A stretch of 14,289 bases of DNA from Methanocorpusculum sp. (GCA_029987315.1 DALTVZ010000077.1:1-14289); one strand, 5' to 3'; positions 1-7,477 are shown, counted from the stretch's first letter. A program made the numbers and translations. Notes: generated from the sequence alone by a model not told the origin.

Positions 1-444
1 ACTGAGGAGCAGATTGCATATATTGCCGACCTGACCGAAACATATAACCTGCTTTTTGTCGAAGACCCAATCCAGGAAGAAGATTTCGAAGGGTTTGCAC
101 GTATCACCGAGGATCTTTCCGGCCGTGACACTCTTATCTGCGGCGATGATCTGTTCGTTACGAATGTCACTCGTCTTGCTGAAGGTATCAGATATGATGC
201 CTGCAATTGTATCCTGATCAAACCAAATCAGATTGGGACGCTTACCGACACCTTTGAAACGATCGACCTCGCCCGCGATTACGGGTATGAAACGGTCATG
301 AGCCACCGTTCCGGTGAAACGACCGACAACACCATTGCACATCTTGCAACAGCTTTTGGCTGCTGCTTTTTGAAGAGCGGTATTGTTGGTGGAGAGCGCA
401 TTGCTAAATTAAATGAACTTATAAGAATTGAGGAGCATTTCTAA
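1..444 (+). CDS. eno: Enolase, C-terminal part (5' end outside window)
   Basis: Enolase interconverts 2-phosphoglycerate and phosphoenolpyruvate in the cytoplasm; in a methanogen it would mostly serve gluconeogenesis. The frame is open from base 1 and gives 147 residues, about the last third of the usual ~420-residue enzyme. Visible family landmarks, in order, are EDP (21-23) and GDDL (48-51), which carry magnesium ligands, IKPNQIGT (73-80) with the catalytic lysine at 74, SHRSGET (101-107) with the substrate-binding histidine and arginine-serine, and LKSG (124-127) with the second active-site lysine, followed by the typical [14 protein letters not shown] tail. All expected active-site residues in this part are present, so the gene looks intact. 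It ends one base before rpsB, as in the archaeal ribosomal protein/RNA polymerase cluster in which enolase precedes S2. Only the upstream portion is unseen. Confidence 0.97.
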   Translation, partial: TEEQIAYIADLTETYNLLFVEDPIQEEDFEGFARITEDLSGRDTLICGDDLFVTNVTRLAEGIRYDACNCILIKPNQIGTLTDTFETIDLARDYGYETVMSHRSGETTDNTIAHLATAFGCCFLKSGIVGGERIAKLNELIRIEEHF

Positions 445-445
445 A

Positions 446-1054
446 ATGACCGACAATGAACTTGGAATTGAATTAAACGAACCATTAGTATCCGTAGAAG
501 AATATCTTGCCGCCGGTGTCCATATTGGAACTCAGCAGAAAGACAACGACATGAAAGACTTTATCTACCGAATCAGAGCTGACGGTCTGTATATTATCGA
601 TATCAGAAAGACCGATGAGCGTATCAAACAGGTAGCAAAGTTCCTTGCACGCTATGAGCCTGCAAAGATTTTCGTCGTAACTTCCCGCCAGTACGGTCAG
701 TACCCAGCACAGAAGTTTGCAGATACTATTGGAGCACTCTCCCACGTTGGCAGATTTATCCCCGGAACCTTAACCAACCCGAAACTCCCGAAGTATGTTG
801 AACCCTCGGTCGTCATCGTAACTGATCCGATCGGAGATGCTCAGGTCATCACCGAGGCATTCCAGACCGGTATCCCGGTAATTGCACTCTGTGATATCAA
901 CAACCGTACCAACCATGTTGATCTTGTCATTCCGACCAACAACAAGGGACGCAAAGCTCTCTCTATGGTCTACTTCCTGTTGACCAAAGAGTTCCTCAGA
1001 CAGAAAGGTATCGTCTCAGCCATGACTGTTGACGACTTCGAGTCTGACTTCTAA
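446..1054 (+). CDS. rpsB: 30S ribosomal protein S2 (uS2), archaeal type
   Basis: Small-subunit ribosomal protein S2, a component of the 30S particle. The 202 residues match the archaeal/eukaryotic S2 pattern: [11 protein letters not shown] near 20-30, the [17 protein letters not shown] segment near 44-60, [10 protein letters not shown] at 103-112, and [15 protein letters not shown] followed by NNKGRKAL near 149-172. Length is normal for the archaeal form. The reading frame is open from a TTG at 428, but that start would overlap the enolase end. The ATG at 446 is preferred because GAGGAG (430-435) lies 10 nt upstream as a Shine-Dalgarno sequence. It is one base from the enolase stop, so translational coupling is likely. 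It is the last gene of its transcription unit; a T-rich terminator follows within 60 bases. Confidence 0.97.
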   Translation: MTDNELGIELNEPLVSVEEYLAAGVHIGTQQKDNDMKDFIYRIRADGLYIIDIRKTDERIKQVAKFLARYEPAKIFVVTSRQYGQYPAQKFADTIGALSHVGRFIPGTLTNPKLPKYVEPSVVIVTDPIGDAQVITEAFQTGIPVIALCDINNRTNHVDLVIPTNNKGRKALSMVYFLLTKEFLRQKGIVSAMTVDDFESDF

Positions 1055-1099
1055 CCCTGATCGAGCCTAAGGTTTCAATCAACATATCATAGAAAATCA

Positions 1100-1113
1100 T
1101 TTTTCTTTTTTTT
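1100..1113 (+). terminator. U-rich terminator after eno-rpsB
   Basis: A T5-C-T8 tract lies about 45 bases after the rpsB stop. Oligo-T tracts without a strong hairpin are the normal archaeal termination signal, and no convincing stem precedes this one. It separates the ribosomal cluster from the regulator gene at 1207. Confidence 0.6.
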
Positions 1114-1165
1114 AAGTATGTCTTTCCTACACATCTCGATGATCCGTTGAGCTTATCAGAAGGCA

Positions 1166-1173
1166 TTTAAATA
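1166..1173 (+). promoter_or_regulatory. TATA box of the ArsR-type regulator gene
   Basis: TTTAAATA matches the archaeal box A consensus well. Initiation about 25 bases downstream would fall near 1195, giving a leader of roughly ten bases before the ATG at 1207. No Shine-Dalgarno sequence is visible, which agrees with a near-leaderless mRNA. Confidence 0.6.
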
Positions 1174-1182
1174 AATATCCCC

Positions 1183-1195
1183 TTACATAATGTAA
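1183..1195 (+). promoter_or_regulatory. Inverted repeat, candidate autoregulatory operator
   Basis: TTACATAATGTAA is a perfect inverted repeat of 6-bp arms around one base. It lies between the TATA box and the start codon, over the expected initiation site, where a bound dimeric winged-helix regulator would block transcription. That the downstream regulator binds it is an inference from position only. Confidence 0.4.
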
Positions 1196-1206
1196 TCTCG
1201 ATAAAA

Positions 1207-1860
1207 ATGCTTGACCAAGAAAATATATCTCATTTATTGGACATCCTTGGAAACCGAAACCGCCGGCGGATTCTCGATCTACTTCGGCAGAAACCCTGTT
1301 TCGTGACCGAAATATCCGATCGTTTGGTCATCAACCCTAAAGCCGTTATCGAACATCTTGCTATCATGCAAAAGGAAGCGGTCATCACCAGTTATCAGGA
1401 TGATAAACGGCGAAAATACTACTATCTGGTAAATGATTTCACACTCTCGGTCCGGGTCAAAAAAGCCGAACAACCCCCACAGACCGATCCTGCCAATACT
1501 GAAAGTGTTCTTCCACTCTCTGACAAGATCATGATGATCCGGCGTCTTCTTGACTCAAGAGAAAAACTCATAGATCATCTCGAAGCCGTCGAGAAGGATA
1601 TCGATGAAATGATGGAGGATGTGATCGTGAATGGACGAACCATCTTTCAAAACAACATCGAGGCCGAGCTTCTTCTCGCTTTGGTGTATGCTCCCTTAAC
1701 ACCAATCGAACTTTCCGATACAAGCGGGCGCAGCATCCCTGAAGTGACTGCAGCTCTGCGCTCTCTTGTGTCCAAAGGCTATCTTCACTCTGAAGGGGGT
1801 CGGTATACCCTTTGCAGCATCCCTCGTCATGCTCTTGAAACTACAGAGATCACCTCCTGA
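1207..1860 (+). CDS. ArsR-family regulator with two winged-helix domains
   Basis: Predicted DNA-binding transcription regulator of 217 residues. Residues about 5-80 form an ArsR-type winged helix: ISHLLDILGNRNRRRILDLL is the classic first helices, the recognition helix follows at about 33-55, and KRRKYYYLV (67-75) is the wing strand. A charged linker and a probable coiled-coil helix (about 105-140, DKIMMIRRLLDSREK onward) lead to a second winged-helix-like domain at about 148-203 ending in GYLHSEGGRYTL. The cysteine-rich metal site of metal-sensing ArsR proteins (ELCVC) is absent, so metal sensing is not supported; there are only two cysteines (31 and 203). This arrangement is common in methanogen regulators of unknown ligand. 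It is monocistronic, with its own TATA box and a possible operator. The copper ATPase downstream is separated from it by a tRNA and two genes, so a regulatory link is unproven. Confidence 0.85.
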   Translation: MLDQENISHLLDILGNRNRRRILDLLRQKPCFVTEISDRLVINPKAVIEHLAIMQKEAVITSYQDDKRRKYYYLVNDFTLSVRVKKAEQPPQTDPANTESVLPLSDKIMMIRRLLDSREKLIDHLEAVEKDIDEMMEDVIVNGRTIFQNNIEAELLLALVYAPLTPIELSDTSGRSIPEVTAALRSLVSKGYLHSEGGRYTLCSIPRHALETTEITS

Positions 1861-1903
1861 TAAGAAATCTCTATTAACCCTGCAAACAAGATATTATATA
1901 CTT

Positions 1904-1974
1904 GCGGTAGTGGTCTAGTGGCATGACAGGGGCTTCCCAAGCCTCTAATCCGGGTTCGATCCCCGGTTATCGCA
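1904..1974 (+). tRNA. tRNA-Gly (anticodon CCC)
   Basis: A complete 71-nt cloverleaf without intron and without encoded CCA. The acceptor stem pairs 1904-1910 with 1967-1973, including two G-U pairs; the discriminator is A1974. The anticodon stem is 1929-1933/1941-1945 with loop TTCCCAA, and the anticodon CCC at 1936-1938 reads GGG glycine codons. The T arm is 1950-1954/1962-1966 with loop TTCGATC. The D stem is short, with three good pairs. AT-rich sequence at 1891-1900 resembles a TATA box but is only 4 bases upstream, so the true promoter is unclear; CTATTAA near 1871-1877 is better spaced. The next start codon is 8 nt beyond the tRNA 3' end. Confidence 0.95.
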
Positions 1975-1982
1975 CTCATTTT

Positions 1983-2651
1983 ATGGTGTCTCATCACGCA
2001 ATCAGCCTAATAGCCGCCAATCAAAAAGGTATTCTCAGAGATATCGGTTCGGTTTGTGCTGAACATAATGCGAACATCGCCTCTATCCAACAGGAAATTC
2101 TCACCCGCGGTCCTGATAAAGGATGTGCGTGGGTCGATATCGAGATCGAGGAATGTGATGAGATAGAGACTGTTCTTTTTGAACTTAGGACCGTTCCGGG
2201 TATCAGTGAGGTCGCTCTTCACGATACGTTTGGTGCAATATTTGGAAAACGTGTCATCATTATGGGAGGGGGAGCCCAAGTGGCACAGGTCGCGATGGGG
2301 GCAGTGAACGAAGCAGATCGACATAATATCCGCGGAGAACGCATCTCTGTTGATACTATCCCTCTCGTCGGTGAGATAACTTTGGCACGTGCAGTGGAAG
2401 CTGTTGGACGTCTGCCCCGCGCTTCGATCCTCGTTCTCGCCGGTTCACTGATGGGCGGTGAGATCACGAATGCCATCCGATCGATCCAAGCCGACGGCAT
2501 CCCGGTGATCTGCCTGAAAATGGCGGGAAGTGCTTCTTCTGCTGCAAATCTCGTAGTTACCGATCCCATTCAGGCCGGCGTCATGGCAGTGATGCATGTC
2601 AGCTCGATAGGCGTATTTGATATAGAAAAAATAAAGGGGAAAGAGTTTTGA
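1983..2651 (+). CDS. ACT-domain protein with conserved C-terminal domain
   Basis: A 222-residue protein. Residues about 6-80 form an ACT domain, a small amino-acid-binding regulatory fold; SLIAANQKGILRDIGSVCAEHNANI is the usual strand-helix opening with the ligand-site glycine. The C-terminal part (about 85-215) includes a glycine-rich turn IIMGGGAQ (92-99), GSLMGGEI (154-161) and PVICLKMAGSASSAA (174-188). I recall this combination from methanogens as an ACT protein with a domain of unknown function (DUF5612), but I cannot verify the family here. Function is unknown; amino-acid-responsive regulation is an inference from the ACT domain. The frame is open back into the tRNA (to 1923), but that extension just translates the tRNA, so ATG 1983 is chosen. 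No Shine-Dalgarno is visible in the 8-nt gap. The stop overlaps the next start (TGATG). Confidence 0.85.
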   Translation: MVSHHAISLIAANQKGILRDIGSVCAEHNANIASIQQEILTRGPDKGCAWVDIEIEECDEIETVLFELRTVPGISEVALHDTFGAIFGKRVIIMGGGAQVAQVAMGAVNEADRHNIRGERISVDTIPLVGEITLARAVEAVGRLPRASILVLAGSLMGGEITNAIRSIQADGIPVICLKMAGSASSAANLVVTDPIQAGVMAVMHVSSIGVFDIEKIKGKEF

Positions 2652-3247
2652 TGACAACACCTACAGAAGAAACCAGAATCGAAAAAGCCGTTCGTGTATT
2701 ATCACGGGATGGGCTCGTTGTATATCCTACAGAAACTGTCTATGGACTCGGTGCGGATGCATTGTCTGAGATTGCAGTGGTCAAAGTGTTTGAAGCAAAA
2801 CATCGAGATCTTGGAAAACCGATATCGGTTGCCGTTTCAGATATCGAGATGATCTACGGTATTGCCGACGTCAGCCCGTTTGCGGAACGATTCATCAGCA
2901 AATTTCTTCCAGGTCCTATTACGATCGTTCTTCCGGTGAAAAACTGCCTGCCGGGTGACTTATCCGGCGGAACGGGATCGATAGGTATCCGGTATCCTGA
3001 TCACACCCTCGCTCTTGAATTGATTTCTGCATTTGACTGCCCTATTACGGCAACTTCTGCGAATATCTCTGGCCAAATCTCCCCGATCAGTGTTGACCAG
3101 ATCAATGTCCCTCATGATTACCTCCTTGACGGCGGTCTTCTTTCTGGTGTCCCAAGCACGGTCGTTGATTTGGAGACACGAAAAATCGAACGTCCAGGTG
3201 CAATGCTGGATGAGATCGGTCGGTTCTTTAAAGAAAACGCTAAATGA
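2651..3247 (+). CDS. tsaC: Threonylcarbamoyl-AMP synthase (TsaC/Sua5/YrdC family)
   Basis: Makes threonylcarbamoyl-AMP from threonine, bicarbonate and ATP, the first step of t6A37 modification on tRNAs that read ANN codons. The 198 residues form a single YrdC domain: YPTETVYGLG (25-34), the KHRDLGKPIS basic motif (50-59) that contacts nucleotide, LPGPIT (86-91), IGIRYP (111-116), TSANISG (135-141), PSTVVDL (168-174) and RPGAM (181-185). The Sua5 C-terminal extension is missing, so this is the short form; with no Sua5 name applicable, tsaC is the nearest symbol. The ATG at 2651 overlaps the previous stop by one base; a TTG at 2648 is the alternative, disfavoured because the ATG has a purine-rich GGGGAAAG at about 2637-2644. 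The end overlaps the ATPase start by ATGA. The tRNA just upstream is tRNA-Gly, which is not a t6A substrate. Confidence 0.92.
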   Translation: MTTPTEETRIEKAVRVLSRDGLVVYPTETVYGLGADALSEIAVVKVFEAKHRDLGKPISVAVSDIEMIYGIADVSPFAERFISKFLPGPITIVLPVKNCLPGDLSGGTGSIGIRYPDHTLALELISAFDCPITATSANISGQISPISVDQINVPHDYLLDGGLLSGVPSTVVDLETRKIERPGAMLDEIGRFFKENAK

Positions 3248-5676
3248 AAAAAACATACACTGTATCTGGCATGACCTGTTCGGCCTGTTCTCTCCACGTG
3301 GAGAAGGCTGCAAAAAGTGTTGAAGGTGTTCGCTCCGCTTCAGTTAACCTTCTGGAAAATCGCCTCGTCGTCGATTCGGATGATGTCTTGGATGATCAGA
3401 TTGTCCGAGCGGTCCGGTCAGCGGGATATGATGTGGTCATGGGCACTTCACCTAATGAGGGCTCTGCTCTTCGTCCAATGAATATCCGGCTCATCATCTC
3501 TTTTGCTTTTCTTATCCCGCTTATGTATCTCTCAATGGGGCATATGTGGGGATTTCCATTTCTCGACTGGACCCATGACCCGGGAAATGCCGGTATATTT
3601 GCCCTTGCCCAGTTGGCCCTAACCGTTCCGATCGTTATAGCAAACAAAAAATACTACACGTCCGGTATTCCTGCCCTGCTCCGTCGTGCACCAAACATGG
3701 ATTCTCTGGTTGCGACAGGCTCAATGGCGGCGATCGGATACGGACTTTATGCAATATACTCTATTTTTTCAGCTCTTTCGATCGGTGATTTGACCGCCGC
3801 AGGTACCTGGTCAATGGACCTTTACTTTGAATCGGCCGCGATGATTTTGTCGCTCGTTACGATCGGCAAGTATTTGGAAACAAGATCTAAAGGAAAAACC
3901 ACTGAGGCTGTCAGAAAACTCATCGATCTCGCACCAAAAACCGCGACCGTCCTTCGTGACGGTGTCGAGGTCATTATCTCTGCGGATCAGGTGGCCGTTG
4001 GAAATCTTATTCTTGTTAGACCCGGTGCCGGTATCCCGGTCGATGGTATAATAACAGAAGGTTCCGCTCCGGTCGATATGTCGGCCTTGACCGGTGAAAG
4101 TATTCCTGTCGTAAAAAACCCGGGTGATATGGTTTCTGCTGGAACGATCTCTCTAGGAAGTTTCACCTTCCGTGCAGAAAAAGTTGGAGAGGACACGACC
4201 CTCGCTGCGATCGTTGAACTCGTTCAGAATGCCAATGCATCCAAGGCTCCTATCGGAAAAATTGCCGACAAAGTGAGCGGCATATTCGTTCCACTGGTGA
4301 TCACTATCGCGATCATCTCCGGGGTCGTATGGCTTATTCTTGGACAACCGTTTACGTTTGCTCTCTCCATCGCGATCTCAGTTCTCGTTATCTCCTGTCC
4401 CTGCGCCCTTGGTCTCGCCACCCCAGTCGCCATTATGGTTGCGACGGGAAAAGCCGCTTCGCTAGGAATATTGATAAAATCTGCGGAAGCTTTGGAAACC
4501 GCAGGACGTGCCGATACCATTCTTCTGGATAAAACCGGAACCGTCACGATCGGAAAACCGGAGGTCACTGACGTTATCACTTTTTCTGGGACCCGGGACG
4601 AACTTCTCTCGGTCGCCGCTTCTGTTGAATCGGCATCAGAACATCCCTTATCCAAAGCGGTCATCACCTATGCTGAGGAGAACAAGATCGTTTATGTAAA
4701 AGCTCAGGATTTCGTTTCAGTACCTGGGAGGGGTGTATCGGCTTTGGTGAACGGGAAGATCTGTTATGCCGGAAATGCCGCCTTCATGCAAGAAAACGGT
4801 GTCCCTCTCACACCGGTAAAGGTAATTGGCACCCCGCTTTATTTCGCGAGTGAAAACAAACTTCTCGGCATCATATCCGTCTCGGACAAGATCCGACCAA
4901 CCTCCAAAGCCGCTATTGAAGGATTACAGGGCCTTGGTCTGGATGTAGTTTTGTTGACAGGAGACACACGTAGCGTTGCTGAATCCGTCGCAGAGCAGTT
5001 GTCTATTCATACGGTCATAGCAGAGGTGATGCCGGCAGAAAAAGAGGGGCATGTCAAAACATTGCAGGAAGCCGGACATCATGTCATCATGGTCGGGGAT
5101 GGGATCAATGACTCTCCCTCTCTCGCTCGGGCGAACGTGGGTATCGCGATCGGAGCCGGTTCTGACATAGCTCTAGAGTCTGCTGACTTTGTTTTGATGA
5201 AAAGCGATCCTTGGGATATTGTCTCGGCGATCCGGTTAAGTCGTGCCACACTCAGAAACATCAAACAGAATCTCTTCTGGGCGTTCATCTATAACACGGT
5301 CGGTATCCCCCTTGCGGCAGGGGTTTTCTTTGTTCCGCTTGGGTGGAAACTTTCTCCCGGCTTTGCGGCACTTGCCATGAGTCTATCTTCAGTCTGTGTT
5401 GTCTCCAATGCTCTCAGGCTTAAGTTTTTCAAGTCAGAAATACCAACAAATTACAAGGAGAAAACCATGAAAAAAGTACTTACCATTGAAGGCATGATGT
5501 GTGATCACTGTAAAATGAATGTTGAAAAAGCTCTTTCAGCAATCCCTGGTGTTGTTTCGGTATCGGTGGACCTCAAGGCAAAAACTGCAACGGTGGAGTT
5601 ATCTAAAGTTATTGCCGAAGCTAAATTTATTTCGGTGATTTCCGAGTCAGGTTACAAGATTCTGTCTATTAACTGA
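3244..5676 (+). CDS. copA: Cu+-exporting P1B-type ATPase with N- and C-terminal HMA domains
   Basis: ATP-driven membrane pump expected to export Cu(I). The 810 residues run: N-terminal HMA metal-binding domain (1-70) with MTCSAC at 10-15; transmembrane helices near 80-98, 116-134, 153-178, 192-211; actuator domain with TGES (283-286); helices near 345-366 and 372-395 carrying the CPC metal site (385-387); phosphorylation motif DKTGT (429-433); SEHPL (465-469) in the nucleotide domain; TGD (572-574); GDGIND (618-623); and two last helices near 677-697 and 705-725. YN at 683-684 and MSLSS at 712-716 in those last helices are the copper-specific signature of P1B-1 pumps. A second HMA domain occupies 743-810 with MMCDHC (751-756). 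Archaeoglobus CopA also has both HMA domains, so the layout is known; the internal start before the second one is the odd point. It is the last gene of the tRNA-ACT-tsaC operon and overlaps tsaC by 4 bases. Confidence 0.95.
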   Translation: MKKTYTVSGMTCSACSLHVEKAAKSVEGVRSASVNLLENRLVVDSDDVLDDQIVRAVRSAGYDVVMGTSPNEGSALRPMNIRLIISFAFLIPLMYLSMGHMWGFPFLDWTHDPGNAGIFALAQLALTVPIVIANKKYYTSGIPALLRRAPNMDSLVATGSMAAIGYGLYAIYSIFSALSIGDLTAAGTWSMDLYFESAAMILSLVTIGKYLETRSKGKTTEAVRKLIDLAPKTATVLRDGVEVIISADQVAVGNLILVRPGAGIPVDGIITEGSAPVDMSALTGESIPVVKNPGDMVSAGTISLGSFTFRAEKVGEDTTLAAIVELVQNANASKAPIGKIADKVSGIFVPLVITIAIISGVVWLILGQPFTFALSIAISVLVISCPCALGLATPVAIMVATGKAASLGILIKSAEALETAGRADTILLDKTGTVTIGKPEVTDVITFSGTRDELLSVAASVESASEHPLSKAVITYAEENKIVYVKAQDFVSVPGRGVSALVNGKICYAGNAAFMQENGVPLTPVKVIGTPLYFASENKLLGIISVSDKIRPTSKAAIEGLQGLGLDVVLLTGDTRSVAESVAEQLSIHTVIAEVMPAEKEGHVKTLQEAGHHVIMVGDGINDSPSLARANVGIAIGAGSDIALESADFVLMKSDPWDIVSAIRLSRATLRNIKQNLFWAFIYNTVGIPLAAGVFFVPLGWKLSPGFAALAMSLSSVCVVSNALRLKFFKSEIPTNYKEKTMKKVLTIEGMMCDHCKMNVEKALSAIPGVVSVSVDLKAKTATVELSKVIAEAKFISVISESGYKILSIN
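5455..5469 (+). promoter_or_regulatory. Internal Shine-Dalgarno and ATG inside copA
   Basis: AAGGAG (5455-5460) is followed after 6 nt by an in-frame ATG (5467-5469) coding Met742 of the ATPase. The ATG falls at the exact junction between the last membrane helix/linker and the C-terminal HMA domain. Spacing and position are what a genuine gene start would have. Whether ribosomes use it is untested. Confidence 0.5.
5467..5676 (+). CDS. Possible nested CopZ-like copper chaperone (in frame within copA)
   Basis: Translation from the internal ATG would give a 69-residue soluble protein, MKKVLTIEGMMCDHC onward, with the length, beta-alpha-beta-beta-alpha-beta pattern and MxCxxC metal motif (M11, C12, C15 of the short product) of CopZ/Atx1 chaperones. 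These hand Cu(I) to CopA. It shares frame and stop with copA, so it is either just the C-terminal HMA domain of the pump, both, or the relic of a copA-copZ gene fusion in which the former intergenic Shine-Dalgarno was kept as codons for the linker. The presence of the HMA domain is certain; its separate synthesis is an inference. Confidence 0.4.
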   Translation: MKKVLTIEGMMCDHCKMNVEKALSAIPGVVSVSVDLKAKTATVELSKVIAEAKFISVISESGYKILSIN

Positions 5677-5702
5677 TAAAATAGACAAAAATATTTCAGT
5701 TT

Positions 5703-5758
5703 CTATTATATCCTCCACGACAAATAATATTATTAAATTTTTACCGCTCATTCGGAGG
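5703..5758 (+). promoter_or_regulatory. Promoter region and strong RBS of the first acyl-CoA synthetase
   Basis: CTATTATA (5703-5710) is the best-spaced TATA box; initiation near 5732-5735 would leave a leader of about 35 nt that includes the strong Shine-Dalgarno GGAGG (5754-5758). A second AT-rich candidate at about 5729-5739 would put initiation after the Shine-Dalgarno and is less likely. AATAATATTATT (5723-5734) is a perfect palindrome near the expected start site, but in such AT-rich sequence it may be chance. Confidence 0.45.
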
Positions 5759-5769
5759 ATCATTATTTG

Positions 5770-7473
5770 ATGTTACAGTATTCTGAAGAAAATAAACGTT
5801 CGTTGTATGAAGCACTTCAGTATGGTTTCAAACGGGCCGGTGAGAAGTCACCCGCAGTTGCATACTACGGAAGACATATTTCGTTTAAACAGTTCATGGA
5901 CGAGGTCCATGCAATATCTGCGGCCCTTGTAAATCATGGTGTAAAAAAAGGCGATCATGTCACCATTTTCCTGCCCAATATTCCTCAAGGAGTTCTCGCA
6001 ATCTATGCCGTTAACCGGATCGGCGCAATATGTAATATGGTTCATCCATTATCCCCTCAGGAGGATATCGATTATGCTCTCAAACTCACGGAAAGCAAAG
6101 TTGTTTTCGCCTGTGAGATCAACGAAGCTCTTCTCTCAGGAAAAGATATTGAGGTCATCCGGTGCCGGACCTCAGGATACTTCCCTTCGAATCTGAAAGG
6201 ATTTGTTCTGGACAAGGGATTTCGGTTTGTGATGCGAAAATATCCAAAGGTCCATGACGCTACCCGGATCACTTTATGGACGGATCTCCTTGCTGAAGGT
6301 AAGAAACTTATCAAAGAAGGAACCGCTCTTCCAATAGATGATGCGAAGCCGGATGACACATCTATGATCATGTACACCGGTGGGACGACCGGCGATTCAA
6401 AGGGGGTCATGCTCTCGAATTATGCGGTAAACTATCTGTCTATCCAGCTTCTGATAGACATAGGTGAGGATAAAACCGATGTTGGCGATGGATTTCTTGC
6501 GATCCTCCCGATTTTCCACGCCTTCGGTCTCGCGGTCTCCGTCCACGCACCACTTATTTCTGGAATGAAGGTCGTTCTTATCCCGAGATTCGATCCAAAA
6601 GGGTGTGCCCAACAGATATTTTCTGAGGATATCTTGTTTATTCCGGGAGTACCGGCACTTTTCGAACGCATGTATCCCTTCTTTGAGGACAAGGATCTCT
6701 CAAGAATGAAACTTATGGTCAGTGGAGGGGATCGTGTTTCCGAGGCACTTGCAAACAAGTACAATGTTCTTTTGAAAAAATCTCATGCTGAGATCCTTTT
6801 TAGAACTGGTTACGGGCTAACAGAGGCATGCGGCGCCTGTTCTCTTGTTGCAAACGAATATGATAAACTTCCAACTGGCTGTGTCGGTACCCCAGTTACC
6901 GGAACAAGAATTTGTGTCGTCACCCCCGGTACAACTGAGATCGTTCCTGACGGAGCGGAAGGAGAACTTTGTTTCCTTGGTCCCTCTGTGATGAAGGGAT
7001 ACTACAAGAATGAAGAGGCCACAAAGGATGTTCTTCGTCTTCATGAGGACGGAAATGTCTGGCTTCACACAGGGGATCTTGTAGTGATTCGAAAGGACGG
7101 GAACATCTGTTTCCGTTCCCGACATAAGAGGCTCGTGAAGGTCAACGGATATAATGTGTATCCAACACTCATCGAGGAAGCAATGCAAGGTCATCCTGAT
7201 ATAAAACAGGTATGCGCAGTAGCAACTCCCTGGAAGCTGGATCGAAAGATCAAACTGTATGTGGTCTCGGAAAAGCCGCTAGGTTCCTTTGATACAGGCG
7301 AAGAGGAGAAAATATTGATTGGGTATGCCAAAGATCGGATGAACCGCTGGAGCGTTCCAGCCCAAGTGGAATTTGTCTCCGATCTTCCCATGACGAAGTT
7401 CAATAAGGTGGACTACCGACTTTTAGAAAAACAGGAACAAACACGGGCAAACGAAAAGAAGAAGGCCGAATAA
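5770..7473 (+). CDS. AMP-forming acyl-CoA synthetase, paralogue 1
   Basis: Member of the ANL (acyl-CoA synthetase/adenylation) superfamily, expected to activate a carboxylic acid with ATP and join it to CoA. The 567 residues have the full motif set: phosphate-binding YTGGTTGDSKG (202-212), YGLTEACG (348-355), WLHTGD (431-436), the hinge region KRLVKVNGYNVYP (453-465) and PMTKFNK (540-546) with the C-terminal catalytic lysine. No signal peptide or membrane helix is seen, so it should be cytoplasmic. Substrate cannot be read from sequence. It lacks the 9-10-residue N-terminal lead (PxYRND...) of paralogues 2 and 3 and has a longer lysine-rich tail. ATG 5770 is chosen; TTG 5767 is an in-frame alternative, both served by GGAGG at 5754-5758. 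It is cotranscribed with the next gene, 4 bases away. Confidence 0.92.
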   Translation: MLQYSEENKRSLYEALQYGFKRAGEKSPAVAYYGRHISFKQFMDEVHAISAALVNHGVKKGDHVTIFLPNIPQGVLAIYAVNRIGAICNMVHPLSPQEDIDYALKLTESKVVFACEINEALLSGKDIEVIRCRTSGYFPSNLKGFVLDKGFRFVMRKYPKVHDATRITLWTDLLAEGKKLIKEGTALPIDDAKPDDTSMIMYTGGTTGDSKGVMLSNYAVNYLSIQLLIDIGEDKTDVGDGFLAILPIFHAFGLAVSVHAPLISGMKVVLIPRFDPKGCAQQIFSEDILFIPGVPALFERMYPFFEDKDLSRMKLMVSGGDRVSEALANKYNVLLKKSHAEILFRTGYGLTEACGACSLVANEYDKLPTGCVGTPVTGTRICVVTPGTTEIVPDGAEGELCFLGPSVMKGYYKNEEATKDVLRLHEDGNVWLHTGDLVVIRKDGNICFRSRHKRLVKVNGYNVYPTLIEEAMQGHPDIKQVCAVATPWKLDRKIKLYVVSEKPLGSFDTGEEEKILIGYAKDRMNRWSVPAQVEFVSDLPMTKFNKVDYRLLEKQEQTRANEKKKAE

Positions 7474-7477
7474 AATT

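Noticed and set aside
428..445. TTG start for rpsB
   Set aside because: It would overlap enolase and would destroy the use of GAGGAG as Shine-Dalgarno for ATG 446.
1891..1900. ATATTATATA as the TATA box of tRNA-Gly
   Set aside because: Only 4 bases before the mature 5' end; initiation 25 bases downstream would fall inside the tRNA. It could serve only a transcript lacking an intact tRNA.
1923..1982. Extension of the ACT protein into the tRNA gene
   Set aside because: The 20 extra codons are entirely tRNA sequence plus its 8-base spacer; the ACT fold begins right after ATG 1983.
4224..4667. 147-codon open frame on the minus strand within copA
   Set aside because: Antisense to conserved ATPase motifs (CPC, DKTGT); no family features, an artefact of codon bias.
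5723..5734. AATAATATTATT palindrome as an operator of the synthetase operon
   Set aside because: A perfect palindrome, but made of A/T only in an AT-rich gap, so chance is likely; noted in the promoter entry without a separate claim.
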